From the NCBI RefSeq assembly GCF_000960975.1, contig NZ_CP010803.1:843501-907500 (forward strand): a stretch of 64,000 bases of DNA, read 5' to 3'. The notes beneath the pieces are model-generated. The model did not search any database, was not told where the DNA came from, and saw only the letters and a program-made list of their open reading frames with translations. A program made the position numbers and the translations under genes. Shown piece by piece: positions 44,996 through 54,344 of the stretch; the first letter of the stretch is position 1; each line of letters starts with the position of its first letter. Source of the DNA: Martelella endophytica (GTDB taxonomy: Bacteria; Pseudomonadota; Alphaproteobacteria; Rhizobiales; Rhizobiaceae).

Positions 44996-45981
44996 GCGGG
45001 CACTCCAGGGATTTCGTCCATGCGCTCGATATGAAAGCAGGCGGACCGATGGCCGCCGCCGCAATCGACAAGCGGCGGCTGTTCCTCCCTGCAACGCTCA
45101 TCCGCCAGCGGACAGCGATCGGCAAACCGACAGCCGACACCAAATTCCTCCGGCGAAGGCACCGTGCCGTCAATGGTGGCAAGATCCGCCTTCGGCAGAT
45201 CGGAAAGCTTGGGCACGCTTGCGAGCAGCAGGGCGGTATAGGGATGGCGCGGACTGGCAAAGAGGGCTTCGACCGGCGCGATCTCGGCAATGCGCCCTGC
45301 ATACATCACCGCGACTTCGTCGGCGATGTCGGCGACGACGCCCATGTCGTGGGTGATGATGACAATGGCGGTGCCACGCTCGGCGACCAGCGCCTTCATC
45401 AGGTCGAGGATCTGCGCCTGAATGGTGACGTCGAGTGCGGTCGTCGGCTCATCGGCGACGAGAACGCGCGGGCTGCAGATCAGCGCGATCGAGATCATGA
45501 TGCGCTGGCACATGCCGCCCGAGAGCTCGAACGGATATTGATGCAGGCGCCGATCCGGATCGGGAATGCCGACATCGGCGAGCATCTGCCGCGCCCTTGC
45601 ATAAGCCTCTTTGCGCGAGACGCCGTGATGCGCCCGATAGGCGGCGGCGACCTGCGCGCCAACGGTCGTCAGCGGATCAAGCGAGGCACTCGGCTCCTGG
45701 AAGATGATCGAGATGTCCTTGCCGCGAGCCTTGCGCAGCTGTCTTTCGGAAAGCCGGGTGAGATCGGTGCCTTCGAGCAGGATGCGTCCGCCGCTCTGTT
45801 TTGCCGCCGGCGGTAGGAGGCCGAGCATGGCATATGAGGTCAGTGACTTGCCGCAACCCGATTCCCCCACCAGCGCCATCACCTTTCCGGGCGCGACGGT
45901 AAACGACACGCCGTCGACGACATGGGCGCCGCCAATGTCGATCGTCAGGTCCTCGACCGATACGAGTGGGGTCTCTGCCAT
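44992..45981 (-). CDS. Peptide-type ABC ATPase, DppD/OppD family (system 3)
   Basis: A 329-residue ATPase with Walker [11 protein letters not shown]-loop [13 protein letters not shown] (Gln-Glu for the more common Gln-Asp), signature [15 protein letters not shown], Walker [12 protein letters not shown] and switch His IITHD. The signature has Met-Cys-Gln-Arg where Gln-Arg-Gln-Arg is common. The C-terminal cysteines are in [15 protein letters not shown]. The ATG at 45981 is chosen over the TTG just before it. Confidence 0.93.
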   Translation of the reverse strand: MAETPLVSVEDLTIDIGGAHVVDGVSFTVAPGKVMALVGESGCGKSLTSYAMLGLLPPAAKQSGGRILLEGTDLTRLSERQLRKARGKDISIIFQEPSASLDPLTTVGAQVAAAYRAHHGVSRKEAYARARQMLADVGIPDPDRRLHQYPFELSGGMCQRIMISIALICSPRVLVADEPTTALDVTIQAQILDLMKALVAERGTAIVIITHDMGVVADIADEVAVMYAGRIAEIAPVEALFASPRHPYTALLLASVPKLSDLPKADLATIDGTVPSPEEFGVGCRFADRCPLADERCREEQPPLVDCGGGHRSACFHIERMDEIPGVPA

Positions 45982-45988
45982 CAAGGTT

Positions 45989-46774
45989 TCACCCCGCCTT
46001 TGCCGGCGCCGCTTCCGGGCGCTTGTAGTTGCCGATTGAATTGCCGCCGTCGACGCTCAGGACCGCGCCGGTGATGAAGCCGGCCTGCTCGGAGCACAGG
46101 TAGGCAATCGCGCCCGGCGCATCCTCCGGCCCGCTGGCGCGGCCGAGCGGAATGTTCTTCAGCATGTTGGCGACATACTCCTCGCTGAGCGCGGAGACCT
46201 CGCTTCCCGGCGCGAAGCCCGGTTCCACGACATTGACGCGGATGCCGTGATGGGCGAGTTCCATGGCGAAGCCCTTGGAAAGCCGTTCGACAGCTGTCTT
46301 GGAGGTGCAGTAGGGCACCGAATTCTGGTTCATCTTGCGTGAAGCACCCGAGGAGATGTTGATGATCGAGCCCTTGCGGCCATCGGCGATCATCAGCTTC
46401 GCCATTTCGCGGGACAGCACGAAGGGCGCGCGCAGATTGACGCCGAAGACGCGGTCCCAGTCGGAAAGCGCCATGTCGAGAAGGCTGAAGCGTGTATAGA
46501 TACCGGCATTGTTGACGAGGATATCCGGCGCCTGCCATTCGCGCCGCACGAGGTCGACCAGTTCAAGCATCGAGTCGTCGCTCGTGAGTTCGGTCGCATG
46601 CAGAAGCGTCGTTTTCGGATCAAGGTCGAGGTCGGCGGCAACCTTCTCCAGCGTATCCATGCGAATGTCGCTGAGGCAGAGCCTGGCCCCTTCCTTCGCA
46701 AAATAGGCGGCGATCCAGCTGCCGAAGATCCCGGCCGCGCCGGTGATAACCATGGTCTTGTCTTGAAACTGCAT
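45989..46774 (-). CDS. SDR-family oxidoreductase inside system 3 operon
   Basis: A 261-residue short-chain dehydrogenase. The cofactor loop is [12 protein letters not shown], the NNAG motif LVNNAGIYT, the catalytic Ser in [10 protein letters not shown] and the YxxxK pair in [14 protein letters not shown]. The start at 46774 has GAGG before it. It sits between DppC and DppD genes of one transporter, which is unusual and suggests that it acts on the same substrate as the importer. The C-terminus [15 protein letters not shown] is not conserved. Confidence 0.92.
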   Translation of the reverse strand: MQFQDKTMVITGAAGIFGSWIAAYFAKEGARLCLSDIRMDTLEKVAADLDLDPKTTLLHATELTSDDSMLELVDLVRREWQAPDILVNNAGIYTRFSLLDMALSDWDRVFGVNLRAPFVLSREMAKLMIADGRKGSIINISSGASRKMNQNSVPYCTSKTAVERLSKGFAMELAHHGIRVNVVEPGFAPGSEVSALSEEYVANMLKNIPLGRASGPEDAPGAIAYLCSEQAGFITGAVLSVDGGNSIGNYKRPEAAPAKAG

Positions 46775-46782
46775 CTGAAACC

Positions 46783-47646
46783 TCAGCGGGAACGGGAGCG
46801 TGGGTCGAGATGGTCGCGCAGCCAGTCTCCCACGATGTTGACGGAAAAGACGAGAAGGAAGAGTGCCGCGCCGGGCACGGCGACGATCCACCAGGCGCGC
46901 TCCAGATATTGCCGTCCGACACTCATGATCGAGCCCCAGCTTGCCGCTGGCGGCTGAATTCCGAGACCGAGGAAGGAAAGCCCGGCCTCCATCAGGATCA
47001 TCAGGCCGAATTCCGCGGTCGCCACGATCAGGATCGGCCCGGCAATATTCGGCAGGACGTGGTGGAAGAGGATGCGGCTGGCGCCGGCGCCGGCAAGTTC
47101 GGAGGCCTTGATGAAGGGCAGATTGGCGACCTGCAGCGTCTGGCCATAGGCGACGCGGGTATAGCGCGGCCAGCGGGTAAGGCCGAGCACCAGAACGAGC
47201 TTCAGAAAACCGGGTCCGAGAACGGCGACGGTGAGTACGGCGAGCAGCACGGCCGGGATCGACATCATGATATCGACGAGCCGCATGATCACGGTTTCGG
47301 TAAAGCCGCGGAACCAGCCTGCGATCATGCCGAGCGCGACGCCGACCACGGTGGAAACGACCACCGACAGCACCGCAACGCTGAGCGAAATCCTGGCACC
47401 ATAAAGCGTACGCGACAAGAGATCGCGACCGAGATCATCCGTTCCCAGCCAGTAGGTGATGCCGCGATAGGTAAAGCCCGGCGGCTTCAGCCGCGCGAGA
47501 AGCGTCTGCTTGTTCGGATCGAGCGGCGTGACAAAGGGCGCGAAGATCGCCAGCAGCACGATGACCGTCAGGACGATCCCCGCCAGGATGACCGCGACCG
47601 GGACCCGGTTCAGGCGAAGACGGAGGGAAAGGGCGCGCGCGTTCAC
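46783..47646 (-). CDS. Peptide-type ABC permease, DppC family (system 3)
   Basis: A 287-residue permease. The start is taken as GTG at 47646 because AGGAG lies 6 bases before it; the longer ORF overlaps DppB and lacks homology. YWLGTDDLGRDLLSRTLYGA, ANLPFIKASELAGAGASRIL and LSFLGLGIQPPAASWGSIM are family marks. It follows DppB by 10 bases. Confidence 0.93.
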   Translation of the reverse strand: MNARALSLRLRLNRVPVAVILAGIVLTVIVLLAIFAPFVTPLDPNKQTLLARLKPPGFTYRGITYWLGTDDLGRDLLSRTLYGARISLSVAVLSVVVSTVVGVALGMIAGWFRGFTETVIMRLVDIMMSIPAVLLAVLTVAVLGPGFLKLVLVLGLTRWPRYTRVAYGQTLQVANLPFIKASELAGAGASRILFHHVLPNIAGPILIVATAEFGLMILMEAGLSFLGLGIQPPAASWGSIMSVGRQYLERAWWIVAVPGAALFLLVFSVNIVGDWLRDHLDPRSRSR

Positions 47647-47656
47647 GGATGTCTCC

Positions 47657-48577
47657 TTATCTGACAAGACGGATGCGCGGGTCGACCACGACATAGATGA
47701 AATCCGCCAGCACGCTGGTGAGCACATAGACCACCGAGATCAGCAGAACGATCAGCTGGACGACGAGAAAATCGCGCGACTGGATCGACTGGATGGCGAG
47801 CTGGCCGATGCCGGGCCAGGCGAACACCGTCTCGATGATGACGGCGCCCGCCAGCAGATTGCCGATTTCGAGCGCGGCAATGGTAATCACCGGAATGGAG
47901 GCGTTGCGCAGCACGTGGCGCACGACGATCTTTTCCATCGACAGGCCGCGGGCGCGGCCGGCGCGGACATAATCCTTGCCGAGTTCGTCCAGTATGGCGA
48001 TCCGCGTCATGCGTGCGAAGGTCGACATCGACAGCGCACCGAGCGCGATCGACGGCATGATCAGCGCTGAAAACGTGCCCGAACCCGAAGTCGGCAGCCA
48101 GCGCAGGGTGACGCCGAAGATGAAGATCAGGAGGATGCCGGAGAGGAAGGTCGGAACGCTCTGTCCGGTGACGACGATCGCCGTCAGCACCCGTTCGATC
48201 ACGCCGCCGCGCACCGTCGCCATGATGATGCCCGCCGGAATGCCGAAGCCTATCGCGACGACCAGGGCGCCGGCGGCAAGCTCGATCGTGTAGGGTAGGC
48301 GCGAGGCGACGATATCGATGACCGGCACCCGCTGGACCACGGAGACGCCGAAATCGAAATGGGCGAGATCGTTGAGATAGTCGAGATACTGCACCGAGAT
48401 CGGCCGGTCGAAGCCGAGCTGGTGGCGAAGTTCGGCGATCATCGCCGCCGAGGCATCCTGGGGGACCAGAAGCAAGGTCGGGTCCCCCGAAAGATGCATC
48501 ACGACGAAAACGATCGTGAGCACGCCGAAGATCGCGATGATCGCTTGTACCAGTCGCTGGGCGGCGTATTGCAGCAT
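47657..48577 (-). CDS. Peptide-type ABC permease, DppB family (system 3)
   Basis: A 306-residue permease starting MLQYAAQRLVQAIIAIFGVL. Family marks are VVMHLSGDPTLLLVPQDAS, LGKDYVRAGRARGLSMEKIV (EAA region) and LLAGAVIIETVFAWPGIGQL. It follows the binding-protein gene after only 23 bases, with no hairpin between, unlike the other binding-protein genes here. Confidence 0.93.
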   Translation of the reverse strand: MLQYAAQRLVQAIIAIFGVLTIVFVVMHLSGDPTLLLVPQDASAAMIAELRHQLGFDRPISVQYLDYLNDLAHFDFGVSVVQRVPVIDIVASRLPYTIELAAGALVVAIGFGIPAGIIMATVRGGVIERVLTAIVVTGQSVPTFLSGILLIFIFGVTLRWLPTSGSGTFSALIMPSIALGALSMSTFARMTRIAILDELGKDYVRAGRARGLSMEKIVVRHVLRNASIPVITIAALEIGNLLAGAVIIETVFAWPGIGQLAIQSIQSRDFLVVQLIVLLISVVYVLTSVLADFIYVVVDPRIRLVR

Positions 48578-48600
48578 GATCGTTCTCTACGTCCTGTTAC

Positions 48601-50094
48601 TTACTGCTGCCAGCTCATGTCCATCACGAACATCGCCTCGTTCGGAGACGGCTGCCAGTCGAGATCCTTCGCCGCGCCATAAAGCGCGTAGGTCTGGAAC
48701 AGGCCAAGGCCGGGAACGTCTTCGCGCAGGATTTCGTAAGCCTGCTTGTAGAGATCCTTGCGCTCGTCTTCGTCAAGGGTCGAGCGGGCCGCATCGACCA
48801 GGGCGTCATATTGCGGGTTCGAATACTTCGCCCAGATACTGCCGGTACGAAACAGCGGGAAGATGATGCCGTCGGCATCCTGGCAGGCGCAGGACCATGC
48901 ACCATAGGCGAGGCTGCCGGCATTGGCCGGATCGCCCTGGCGACGCTTCAGGAAGGTCGCCTGGTCGCTCGAGGAAATCTCGACGTCGAGACCGACATCA
49001 TTGAGCATCTGCTGGATCGCCTCGACAACCGCGCGCGGATAGGATGGCGAAGTCAGGAATTCCAGCTTGGCGCCCTCGGCGCCGGCTTCCTTGATCAGTT
49101 CGGACGCCTTGTCCGGATCGTAAGAATAGCCTTCCACCGCGTCGGTGTAGCCGAAGATCGGCGTGGCACCGAGCACATTGACCGGCGCGCCATAGCCCTC
49201 AAGAAGCGCGTCGACGAGGCCCTGCTTGTCGATCGCATAGGCGATCGCCTGACGCACGCGCACGTCTTCCGTCGGGCCGGCTTCGGCGTTGATATAGAGA
49301 TAGCCGATCCGTTCGGTGGGAACCGACAGGAGCTTGGTGTTGGGGTCGTTTTCGATGCTGGTGGCCTGATCCGGGGGCACGTCGCGAACCAGATCGGCCT
49401 TGCCGGTCTTCAGGTCGGCGATGCGGGTGGAAACGTCCGGAACCGCACGGAAAACGACGGTCTCGAAGGGAGGCTGGCCACGCCAGTAGCTGTCATTGGC
49501 CTTGAGATCGGTCTCGATGCCCTTCTTCCACTCGGCAAGTTCGTATGGGCCGCTGCCCATGGGCTTGAGGTTGAATTCCGCGTCGCCGACCTTTTCGACA
49601 TAGGCCTTCGGCACGATCGAAAGCTTGACGAGCTGGGCCAGCAGCGCCGGATAGGCCGACTTTGTGGTGATCCTCACCGTCGTCGGGTCAACGACCTCGG
49701 CTGTGGCGATCTGGTCGAACTGGGAAAGCTGCGGGCTCTTCAGCGCCGGGTCGATGATCCGGCTGATGGAGAAGGCGACATCGTCGGCGGTGAGCTTGGA
49801 GCCGTCCTGGAAGGTCACGTCGTCGCGGATCTTGAGGACGAGCGTGGTGTCGTTCTCATAATTCCATGCCGTCGCGATCTGCGGTACGATCTCGCCGGAG
49901 GTATCGCGGGTCAGAAGGTTGTCAAAGATGTTGCGGTAGATCGTGTAGCTGTCGGTATTCCACTGCAGATGCGGATCGAGCGTTGCCGCATCATTCGGTA
50001 GGTCGATGGTCAGCGTGTCCTTCGCTTCAACGCCGGCGACGGATGCCATCAGGGCCACCAGAAGAACGGCGGCGGACTTTATTCCGGTTTTCAT
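48601..50094 (-). CDS. Family-5 extracellular solute-binding protein (system 3)
   Basis: A 497-residue binding protein. The start at 50094 (MKTGIKSAAVLLVALMASVA) has GAGGGTG before it and a Sec signal peptide ending near GVEA, unlike the Tat-type signals of systems 1 and 2. Family marks are KIRDDVTFQDGSKLTADDVA, GSGPYELAEWKKGIET and VRQAIAYAIDKQGLVDALLE. It is the first transporter gene of system 3, downstream of the deacetylase-fold gene. Confidence 0.94.
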   Translation of the reverse strand: MKTGIKSAAVLLVALMASVAGVEAKDTLTIDLPNDAATLDPHLQWNTDSYTIYRNIFDNLLTRDTSGEIVPQIATAWNYENDTTLVLKIRDDVTFQDGSKLTADDVAFSISRIIDPALKSPQLSQFDQIATAEVVDPTTVRITTKSAYPALLAQLVKLSIVPKAYVEKVGDAEFNLKPMGSGPYELAEWKKGIETDLKANDSYWRGQPPFETVVFRAVPDVSTRIADLKTGKADLVRDVPPDQATSIENDPNTKLLSVPTERIGYLYINAEAGPTEDVRVRQAIAYAIDKQGLVDALLEGYGAPVNVLGATPIFGYTDAVEGYSYDPDKASELIKEAGAEGAKLEFLTSPSYPRAVVEAIQQMLNDVGLDVEISSSDQATFLKRRQGDPANAGSLAYGAWSCACQDADGIIFPLFRTGSIWAKYSNPQYDALVDAARSTLDEDERKDLYKQAYEILREDVPGLGLFQTYALYGAAKDLDWQPSPNEAMFVMDMSWQQ

Positions 50095-50147
50095 ATGTTT
50101 CACCCTCTTTGTTATCGTCTTGACTGGCCGGTCCCGAAGACGCCGTG

Positions 50148-51083
50148 TCACGCGGACGCGGCGCCATTGAGACCGGATTCTTCGGCGCAATAGCGCGCCA
50201 ATTCCGCATGGGTGCAGAACCAGACATCACCCTTCGACTGCGCCAGCCGGATGATGTCCTCAAGAATAAAGATTCGCGACCGATGGCCGACATGGTGGGG
50301 ATGAAGCGTGACCTGGAACAGGCCGCCCTCTTCCCACGCCATTTCGATCTCGCGGCGGAAGATGTCTGCCACCATCATCGGTCCGCCATAGGGTCGAGCG
50401 CCGGTCATGCGATCCATCGCAACGTAAGGCGCATCGTCCCTGATCCATTCGACGGGAATTTCCACCATTCCGGTGGGCTCTCCGTCTTCCAATAGCTCAT
50501 AGGGATCGTCATCGGCCATCAGCGAGCTATCGTAGAGGAGCCCCATTTCACGCGCGATCGCCAGCGTGAACGGGCTGAAATCCCAGGAGGCGGTGCGCAT
50601 GCCGACCGGGCGCACGCCCGAGAGCTTTTCCAGCGTATCGGCCGCGCGGAAGGCAAGATCGCGCTCGGTTTCGTAGTCAAGGCGGGAGTTGAACTCGTGG
50701 ATCCAGCTGTGCAGGCCGAGTTCGTGGCCATTGTCGATCACGGACCGGACCTCGTCCTGGTTGATGATCGCGGCCACGGCAGGCATGAAGAAAGAGGCGG
50801 CAACGCCGTATTTTTCGAGTATCGCCAGGATACGCGGCATGCCGCGGCGCACCCCGTACTGGCCCTGGCTCAGGCGGCCGATGGAAACGCCGCCGTTCTT
50901 CAGCTCGAAGGTTTCCTGATCGGCATCGAAGGAAAGCGCGACGGCCATGCGTGCACCGTTCTTCCAGCGCGCGGGCATCAGCGAGCGGCCGGCCCGGACC
51001 TTGTCGAGCTTGTTGCGCCAGAGGTCCTCGCCCCAGGTCCAGGGTTTTAGTTGATCGTGTTGTTGCGTCGCGCTCATCGTCAT
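50148..51083 (-). CDS. Polysaccharide-deacetylase-fold protein (NodB/PuuE type)
   Basis: A 311-residue CE4-fold protein. The metal-binding motifs are FDADQE near residue 52 and HSWIHEF near residue 124, and DFSPFTLAIAREMGLLYDSS and TLHPHHVGH are also typical. Cytoplasmic relatives of this length include PuuE-type allantoinases and cyclic-imide hydrolases, which open C-N bonds, so an amidohydrolase is at least as likely as a sugar deacetylase. No signal peptide. It lies 53 bases upstream of the binding protein of system 3 and is divergent from the IclR regulator. Confidence 0.88.
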   Translation of the reverse strand: MTMSATQQHDQLKPWTWGEDLWRNKLDKVRAGRSLMPARWKNGARMAVALSFDADQETFELKNGGVSIGRLSQGQYGVRRGMPRILAILEKYGVAASFFMPAVAAIINQDEVRSVIDNGHELGLHSWIHEFNSRLDYETERDLAFRAADTLEKLSGVRPVGMRTASWDFSPFTLAIAREMGLLYDSSLMADDDPYELLEDGEPTGMVEIPVEWIRDDAPYVAMDRMTGARPYGGPMMVADIFRREIEMAWEEGGLFQVTLHPHHVGHRSRIFILEDIIRLAQSKGDVWFCTHAELARYCAEESGLNGAASA

Positions 51084-51185
51084 CTTTCATGCTCTCCGGG
51101 CATTCGGTCGCAATCGCTACCCGCCCTGCATGAAAAATGATACAAGCCTGATTATTGGTCAGCAATTGAGGTTTTGTTCACATAT

Positions 51186-51941
51186 ATGAACTCCGAGGTT
51201 AAAAGCGCGGCGCGCATTCTCGACCTGCTCGAATATCTGTCCGAGCGTCGCGAGGCCGTCTCGCTTTCTCAAATCTGCAGGGACCTGGGTTTCCCCAAGT
51301 CCAGCGGTCATGCGCTTGTGCAAACGCTGGTGGCGCGGGGACACGTCATTCATACCGCCGGACGTTATGTCATGGTCGAGGCGAGCCGGCATGGCTTCCC
51401 GTTCAAGGCCCATGAGGAGCCGCTGGTGGTCAAGGCCATGCCCTTCATGGAACGGCTTCGGGATCAATCCGGGGAAACCGTGCTGCTTTCGACGATGAAC
51501 GCGCATTGCGACGTCCGGCGCCTGGCCAAATGCGTAAGCCGGCAGCCCGTGCGCTACGACGTCAACATGGATGCCGCGATCACGCCCTACTGCACCGCGA
51601 CCGGGCGCCTGCTGCTCGCCTACGCACCCGCCGACGCACTGGAGGATTACCTGTCCCGCGTCCAGTTTCTCACCTATACCCGCTTCACCATCACCAATCC
51701 CGACGACCTGCGCCGCCTGCTGGAAAAGGTCCGCCGGGACGGTTACGCGCTGAACGATCAGGAGTTCGTCACGGGGTCGACGGGAATTGCAGCACCGGTC
51801 TGGAACCGCGAAGGAAAGGTGATCGCCGCGCTCAATCTCGGCACGCTGACAACGCGCTTCATGGAGAAACGGGAACTCCTGATCCTCATGGTCCGCGAGG
51901 CCGCCTATCAGCTCAGCCGAGTGATGGGCTACCGAATTTAG
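51186..51941 (+). CDS. IclR-family transcriptional regulator
   Basis: A 251-residue regulator. The helix-turn-helix is in AVSLSQICRDLGFPKSSGHA, and the effector domain contains RYDVNMDAAITPYCTATGRL and NDQEFVTGSTGIAAPVWNRE. The ATG at 51186 is chosen, though GAGG lies 14 bases before it; a TTG at 51174 is the alternative. It is divergent from the system 3 operon and probably controls it. Confidence 0.92.
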   Translation: MNSEVKSAARILDLLEYLSERREAVSLSQICRDLGFPKSSGHALVQTLVARGHVIHTAGRYVMVEASRHGFPFKAHEEPLVVKAMPFMERLRDQSGETVLLSTMNAHCDVRRLAKCVSRQPVRYDVNMDAAITPYCTATGRLLLAYAPADALEDYLSRVQFLTYTRFTITNPDDLRRLLEKVRRDGYALNDQEFVTGSTGIAAPVWNREGKVIAALNLGTLTTRFMEKRELLILMVREAAYQLSRVMGYRI

Positions 51942-52214
51942 CAGCAAAAGGCGTACCGCTGCTTCGCTGATCGACAGAGCGTTTTTTTGACAGACCGCAT
52001 GGCGGACAAACCAATCGAATCTGATCGTCAGACTCGTTCTGACGCTGTCGCAGGGCGAGCCTCTATAGCGATCTTTACGGGCCGATCGCAAGCCCTCTGG
52101 ACCCTGAGACGGCGCTGGTCTCGATATCGACCTCTATGGTGCGATCGCAGGTCTTCTACATCTGGCGACGGGCGTTTCGCCGGTAAGCGTCAACAAGGCC
52201 TCACCAGAAACGCC

Positions 52215-52243
52215 AAAAGCCCCCGCGTTATGCGGGGGCTTTT
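52215..52243. terminator. Strong intrinsic terminator hairpin (copy 2)
   Basis: AAAAGCCCCCGC (52215-52226) and GCGGGGGCTTTT (52232-52243) form a 12 bp stem with loop GTTAT. It matches copy 1 at 19794-19823 except for the loop. It could end transcription from cysG on the minus strand and from the IclR gene on the plus strand. Confidence 0.85.
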
Positions 52244-52264
52244 GTATATCGGACGAAGTGGATT

Positions 52265-52285
52265 TGGTTGCGGGGGCAGGATTTG
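52265..52285 (-). other. tRNA-fMet 3'-end remnant (copy 2)
   Basis: On the minus strand this reads CAAATCCTGCCCCCGCAA plus CCA, an exact match to the 3' end of initiator tRNA as known from rhizobia. No D-arm or anticodon follows upstream. It stands in the same orientation and spacing to its terminator as copy 1, 32,421 bases away. Confidence 0.6.
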
Positions 52286-52504
52286 GACACTGTTTTGTTC
52301 CTCCCTCCTAAAGGCAGGTGAGCTTTCTGCCTCCGTCGCAGGGAAACTTTTGGTGGGCTCTTGAGGGGGCTAGCTTCGGAGCCGGAGCGGTAGCAGAGCT
52401 CTCGCACTGGCGCAGCATATTGCCACCCGAGCTCTTGCCAAAGATCGAGGGCGGACGCCCCTATCAAACCGGATAACATTTCGGACCTCAACTGGCGGTA
52501 CGCG

Positions 52505-53986
52505 CTAGCATGACAATGCGGGTAAGGCCTGTACACCGTGCACCGGCTTGTGAAAGACAGCCTGCGTCTCATCGATCGCCTCCTTCCCTGCCATCTTCCG
52601 CGAAAAAACCCGGCCGACGCCGAACAGAACCGGGTTGTCGTGGCCGATCTCCTTCATGCCCTCGCTCAGACCGGCGAGCGTGCCATGCCAGCGCTTCTCA
52701 TCCGCACGGCTGATGTTGGAGGCGATCAGGACCGGGGTTTCGGGCGAGAGTCCTTCCGCAATCAATCGGGCGCTGATCTCGCCCGCGGTGCGGCCGCCCA
52801 TGTAGAACATCGTCGTGGTCGTCGGGTCGGCGATGGCGCGCCAGTCGAGATCATCCGGCAACGCGCCCTTTTTCGAGTGCCCGGTGACGAAGCGGACCGA
52901 CTGGGCGCAATCGCGGTGGGTGAGCGAGGTGGTGGTGCCGGCGGCAAGCGCGCTTGCGGCGGTGACGCCGGGGATGACGGAAACCGGGATGCCTGCCTGC
53001 CGCAGCGCCGCAATTTCCTCGCCGGATCGCCCGAACACCGAAGGGTCGCCCGATTTCAGCCGCACGACCCGCTTTCCGGTCCGCGCCAGATCGAGCATCA
53101 TCCGGTTGATATCCTCCTGCCGGCAGCTTGTCCGACCGCCGCGTTTTCCGACCAGCATGCGCTTCGCCTCGCGTCGCGCCAGTTCGAGGATTTCCGGCGA
53201 GATCAGGTCGTCGAACAGGATGACATCGGCCGATTGCAGCGCCCGCATGGCCTTCAGCGTCAGGAGTTCCGGGTCGCCCGGTCCGGCGCCGACAAGCGTG
53301 ACGCTGCCGGTCTGCGGCGCGGTCGCGATCTGTGTCACCCGCGTCATAAGCCGTTCCGCCGCATCCTCCTCGGGGCGACCGGAAAAGCTCAGATCGACAA
53401 AATGCTCCCAGAAGGTCCGGCGCGCACCGCCCGGCTTCAATTGCGCGCCAATGGCCTCACGCAGGGAGGCGGCAAGGCCCGCCCATTCGGCAAGCGCCTT
53501 CGGCAGCAGCGTCTCGATCCGCCGCCGGATCGCCTGGCCGAGAATGGGCGCGGCGCCATCGGTGGAAATGCCGACAACGACCGGCGAGCGGTTGACGATC
53601 GAGCCAAACTGGAAGCTGCAGAAGGCCGGCTTGTCGATGACGTTGAAGGGCACGCCCTCGGCTCTCGCGCGGGCGGCGAAGGCTTCAGCCTCGGCATCGT
53701 CGTCGCAATCCGCCAGCGCCAGGCTGAGATCGCGCCATTCCGCCACTTGCCAGTTCACGGCTTGAAGGCGAACCCGGCCAGCTTTCTCAAGCGCCAGCAA
53801 TTCGTCGCAGGCCTTCTCGCCGCCGAGACAGACCGTCACGTCGGCGCCGGCCGCGGCCAGAAGCTCGGCCTTCCAGGCCGCCGCTTCGCTGGCACCGGCG
53901 ACCAGCACCGGCCGGCCCTTCAACCGAAAGAACAGCGGCAGGACCGCCAGTTCCTCCATGCGGGCGGGAGCGCGTGCGTTAGCCAT
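52505..53986 (-). CDS. cysG: Siroheme synthase (CysG), trifunctional
   Basis: A 493-residue enzyme that makes siroheme from uroporphyrinogen III. The N-terminal part (residues about 10-220) is the dehydrogenase/ferrochelatase (FFRLKGRPVLVAGASEAAAW, NRSPVVVGISTDGAAPILGQ). The C-terminal part (about 228-470) is the SAM methyltransferase (VTLVGAGPGDPELLTLKAM, VVRLKSGDPSVFGRSGEEI). It is the last gene of the nitrate/nitrite operon, 12 bases after nirD, and supplies the siroheme cofactor of NirB. Confidence 0.95.
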   Translation of the reverse strand: MANARAPARMEELAVLPLFFRLKGRPVLVAGASEAAAWKAELLAAAGADVTVCLGGEKACDELLALEKAGRVRLQAVNWQVAEWRDLSLALADCDDDAEAEAFAARARAEGVPFNVIDKPAFCSFQFGSIVNRSPVVVGISTDGAAPILGQAIRRRIETLLPKALAEWAGLAASLREAIGAQLKPGGARRTFWEHFVDLSFSGRPEEDAAERLMTRVTQIATAPQTGSVTLVGAGPGDPELLTLKAMRALQSADVILFDDLISPEILELARREAKRMLVGKRGGRTSCRQEDINRMMLDLARTGKRVVRLKSGDPSVFGRSGEEIAALRQAGIPVSVIPGVTAASALAAGTTTSLTHRDCAQSVRFVTGHSKKGALPDDLDWRAIADPTTTTMFYMGGRTAGEISARLIAEGLSPETPVLIASNISRADEKRWHGTLAGLSEGMKEIGHDNPVLFGVGRVFSRKMAGKEAIDETQAVFHKPVHGVQALPALSC

Positions 53987-53998
53987 CAGTCCGCCTCC

Positions 53999-54334
53999 CT
54001 ATTCGGCCGCGAGCGGCAAAGCGGAGAGCGCGATGGAAAGCTGCCCGTCGTCCACCCGGACCGGATAGGTCCGCACCTCGCCTTCATCGGCGCCGAGTGC
54101 CTCGCCGCTTTCCAGGGAAATGACCATGTTGTGCAAGGGGCAGGTCACGGCCCTGCCATGCACCAGGCCTTGCGACAACGGCCCGCCCTTGTGCGGGCAG
54201 CGGTCATCCATGGCAAAGACGTCATCCTCGGCCGTGCGGAAGACCGCGATGCGCCCGAAAGCCGTGTTGATGCAGCGCGCGCCGCGCCGGGGAATGTCCT
54301 GAATATGGCCGATGGCGATGAATTCGTTGCTCAT
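53999..54334 (-). CDS. nirD: Nitrite reductase small subunit NirD
   Basis: A 111-residue Rieske-like protein. The [2Fe-2S] ligands are retained (CPHKGGPLSQ and CPLHN), as in active Rieske domains, while some NirD proteins lack them. The start at 54334 has a GAGGAG site; the longer ORF is an overlap with the nirB frame. It follows nirB by 10 bases and forms the NADH-dependent assimilatory nitrite reductase with it in the cytoplasm. Confidence 0.95.
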   Translation of the reverse strand: MSNEFIAIGHIQDIPRRGARCINTAFGRIAVFRTAEDDVFAMDDRCPHKGGPLSQGLVHGRAVTCPLHNMVISLESGEALGADEGEVRTYPVRVDDGQLSIALSALPLAAE

Positions 54335-54344
54335 GATGGGCTCC

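Larger units (their letters stand above)
51942..52504. other. Non-coding stretch with degraded sequence and two repeats
   Basis: No credible gene was found in these 563 bases. At 52050-52200 the text contains DLYGPIASPL-like and DLYGAIAGLL-like readings in different frames about 80 bases apart, suggesting a decayed coding duplication, but no family was recognised. The terminator and tRNA remnant at 52215-52285 are listed separately. The part 52286-52504 shows nothing clear. Confidence 0.4.

Noticed and set aside
19794..52285. Complete integrative element with integrase
   Set aside because: No integrase, excisionase, relaxase or transfer gene is seen inside; only the end relics are reported.
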